5,571 nucleotides of DNA from Nitrososphaerales archaeon (lineage in GTDB: Archaea; Thermoproteota; Nitrososphaeria; Nitrososphaerales; UBA183), in the NCBI GenBank assembly GCA_030045755.1, contig JASIEW010000077.1, positions 1 to 5,571 of the forward strand, in the 5' to 3' direction. The notes under the pieces were generated by a model, which saw only the letters and a program-made list of their open reading frames with translations, did no database searches and was not told the DNA's origin. Made by a program: the position numbers and the translations under genes. Below are positions 4,448 through 5,571 of this stretch, one piece after another; within the stretch, counting starts at the first letter, position 1, and the number at the start of each line of letters is the position of its first letter.

Positions 4448-5571
4448 ATGTATGACTTCGAGTCACTGGTAAGCGAGCTCCTGCAGAACCGTCCCGAGCT
4501 TGGGAGGGAGGAACTCATGCGTCGGATAGAGGGCAAGAAGCAGACGATTGGCGCCGGATATCTTACAGACCAGGGCGCGCTCTTCCTTGTCGCGGGCGAA
4601 CTTGGGGTGTCGCTTCGTAAGGACGAGACTTCGGCAGACATGACAATCAAGGACCTCTACGTCGGGTCGAACGACGTCACGGTAGTTGCCAGGGTGCTCG
4701 CGGTATATCCGGAAGCGGCCTTTGAGAAGAAGGATGGCGGGACAGGACGATACATCAGGCTCGTCCTCTTCGACGGTTCTCAGCTGACGAAACTGACTGT
4801 CTGGGACGAGAGAGTGGACGAAGTCAAGAAGCTAGGACTGAAGGTCGACTCAGTAGTGAGGGTCGTCAGCGGGTACGTCAAACAGGGACTGGATGGGAAA
4901 CCCACGCTGAATCTGGGAAAGAGAGGAAGGCTCGAGTTGGTCGTCGAACAGAGGATTTCAGACAAACTGCAACGGCTATCCGAAATCGTGGAGACGCCAG
5001 TCGAAATATCGCAGGAGAAACCGTTCGTAGCGATCAGAGCGGCAGTGGCTACTGAACCTCGGTACTCCGAATTCACCAGATCGGACGGCTCTCCTGGTTC
5101 GCTGTTTCAGTTTGGGGTGACCACACAGGAAGGGAAGCGAGAACTGAGGGTGGTAGTTTGGAACCCGTCGGCGAGACCCGAGCTAAAGAAAGGGCAGCGG
5201 ATTGTCGTCACCAACGTGAGGTCGAGACGTTCCACGGGCGGCGAATTCGAAATCCACGGGGACGCTGGGAGCGAAATACTCCCAAGCTCGGGCGAGAAGG
5301 TCAAGCTGAGGATCGTGGCATTGGTGGCCAACTCGACGGGTATGGATGTTCTCGGGTTAGAAGGGAAGGGTAAGGTCGTGTGTTTGGAAGTGAAAGGGAA
5401 AGTCGACGGCGTGAAGGAAGGTGACGTGATTACGGCCATGTACGACTCGGAATCCGAGGGAAAGTTGCTCTGCCGTGATGCAGACTCGATTCAGATTGAG
5501 CCTGACACAGCTCTCCCGAGGTTCGATGAGCTTTCGACGAAACTACGAAATGCGAAGACGGACGGCTCGAG
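4448..5571 (+). CDS. RPA1-like single-stranded-DNA-binding protein, 3' partial
   Basis: The 374 codons from ATG 4448 stay open to the window edge. The N-terminal helical region (about 1-58: SLVSELLQNRPELGREELMRRIEGKK...YLTDQGALFLVAGELGV) is the domain found in archaeal RPA41-type proteins. At least three OB folds follow: about 74-168 (NDVTVVARVLAVYP...YIRLVLFDGS...LTVWDE, W119), 190-280 (VVVWNPSARPELKKGQRIVV, W238) and 283-352. The conserved tryptophans and the phrase 'WDE ... KKLGLKVDSVVRVVSGYVKQ' are typical. The protein coats single-stranded DNA during replication, repair and recombination. No CxxC zinc site is seen before the window ends; a C-terminal one could lie beyond. The start follows the aminotransferase stop by 3 bases and is preceded by GAAAGG (4435-4440), a weak ribosome-binding site, so the two genes are probably co-transcribed. 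The run-off at the edge is due to the window, not truncation. Confidence 0.93.
   Translation, partial: MYDFESLVSELLQNRPELGREELMRRIEGKKQTIGAGYLTDQGALFLVAGELGVSLRKDETSADMTIKDLYVGSNDVTVVARVLAVYPEAAFEKKDGGTGRYIRLVLFDGSQLTKLTVWDERVDEVKKLGLKVDSVVRVVSGYVKQGLDGKPTLNLGKRGRLELVVEQRISDKLQRLSEIVETPVEISQEKPFVAIRAAVATEPRYSEFTRSDGSPGSLFQFGVTTQEGKRELRVVVWNPSARPELKKGQRIVVTNVRSRRSTGGEFEIHGDAGSEILPSSGEKVKLRIVALVANSTGMDVLGLEGKGKVVCLEVKGKVDGVKEGDVITAMYDSESEGKLLCRDADSIQIEPDTALPRFDELSTKLRNAKTDGS

Noticed and set aside
5107..5439. Minus-strand frame of 110 codons opposite RPA.
   Set aside because: It is a Ser/Thr/Pro-rich shadow of a continuous OB-fold coding frame.
1..5571. CRISPR array, insertion sequence, integrase or phage genes.
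   Set aside because: No regularly spaced repeats, terminal inverted repeats, transposase motifs or att-like duplication of the tRNA 3' ends were seen.

Overview
The window looks like a gene-dense stretch of an archaeal chromosome, and every confident gene except the aminotransferase and one surface protein belongs to information processing. The archaeal signs are an Alba chromatin protein, a Dpo4-type Y-family polymerase, a large-subunit RPA, TATA-type promoters with little or no leader, and two tRNA genes with introns at archaeal bulge-helix-bulge-like sites. Dpo4, Alba and an RPA41-like protein together, with tRNA introns outside the anticodon loop, point to the TACK side and most likely a Thaumarchaeota/Nitrososphaeria or Bathyarchaeia-like lineage. 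That placement is inference; no marker here fixes it.

Layout. Positions 81-187 (+) hold tRNA-Thr(UGU) with two small introns, one in the anticodon loop and one inside the T-loop. Convergent to it on the minus strand is a three-gene cluster read from right to left: tRNA-Pro(CGG) with a D-loop intron (1722-1827), a Dpo4-type translesion polymerase (575-1684) and a small SWIM zinc-finger protein (195-578), whose start codon overlaps the polymerase stop as ATGA. The tRNA-Pro promoter diverges from a plus-strand gene for a membrane-anchored extracellular protein of unknown function (1865-2599), and one symmetrical TATA element lies between them.

After a 168-base non-coding stretch with a CTG/GCT-rich tract and a good TATA box comes alba (2768-3052). 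Then come a class III PLP aminotransferase (3155-4444, really longer at its N-terminus) and, 3 bases further on, the start of an RPA1-like single-stranded-DNA-binding protein (4448 to beyond the window). Alba, aminotransferase and RPA share one reading frame.

Functionally the window combines DNA damage tolerance (Dpo4 with a SWIM partner), single-strand protection (RPA), chromatin (Alba) and translation (two tRNAs). The most unusual points are the non-canonical introns in both tRNAs, the conserved aminotransferase N-terminus that has no usable start codon and is separated from alba by a single in-frame stop, and the translationally coupled dpo4-SWIM pair.
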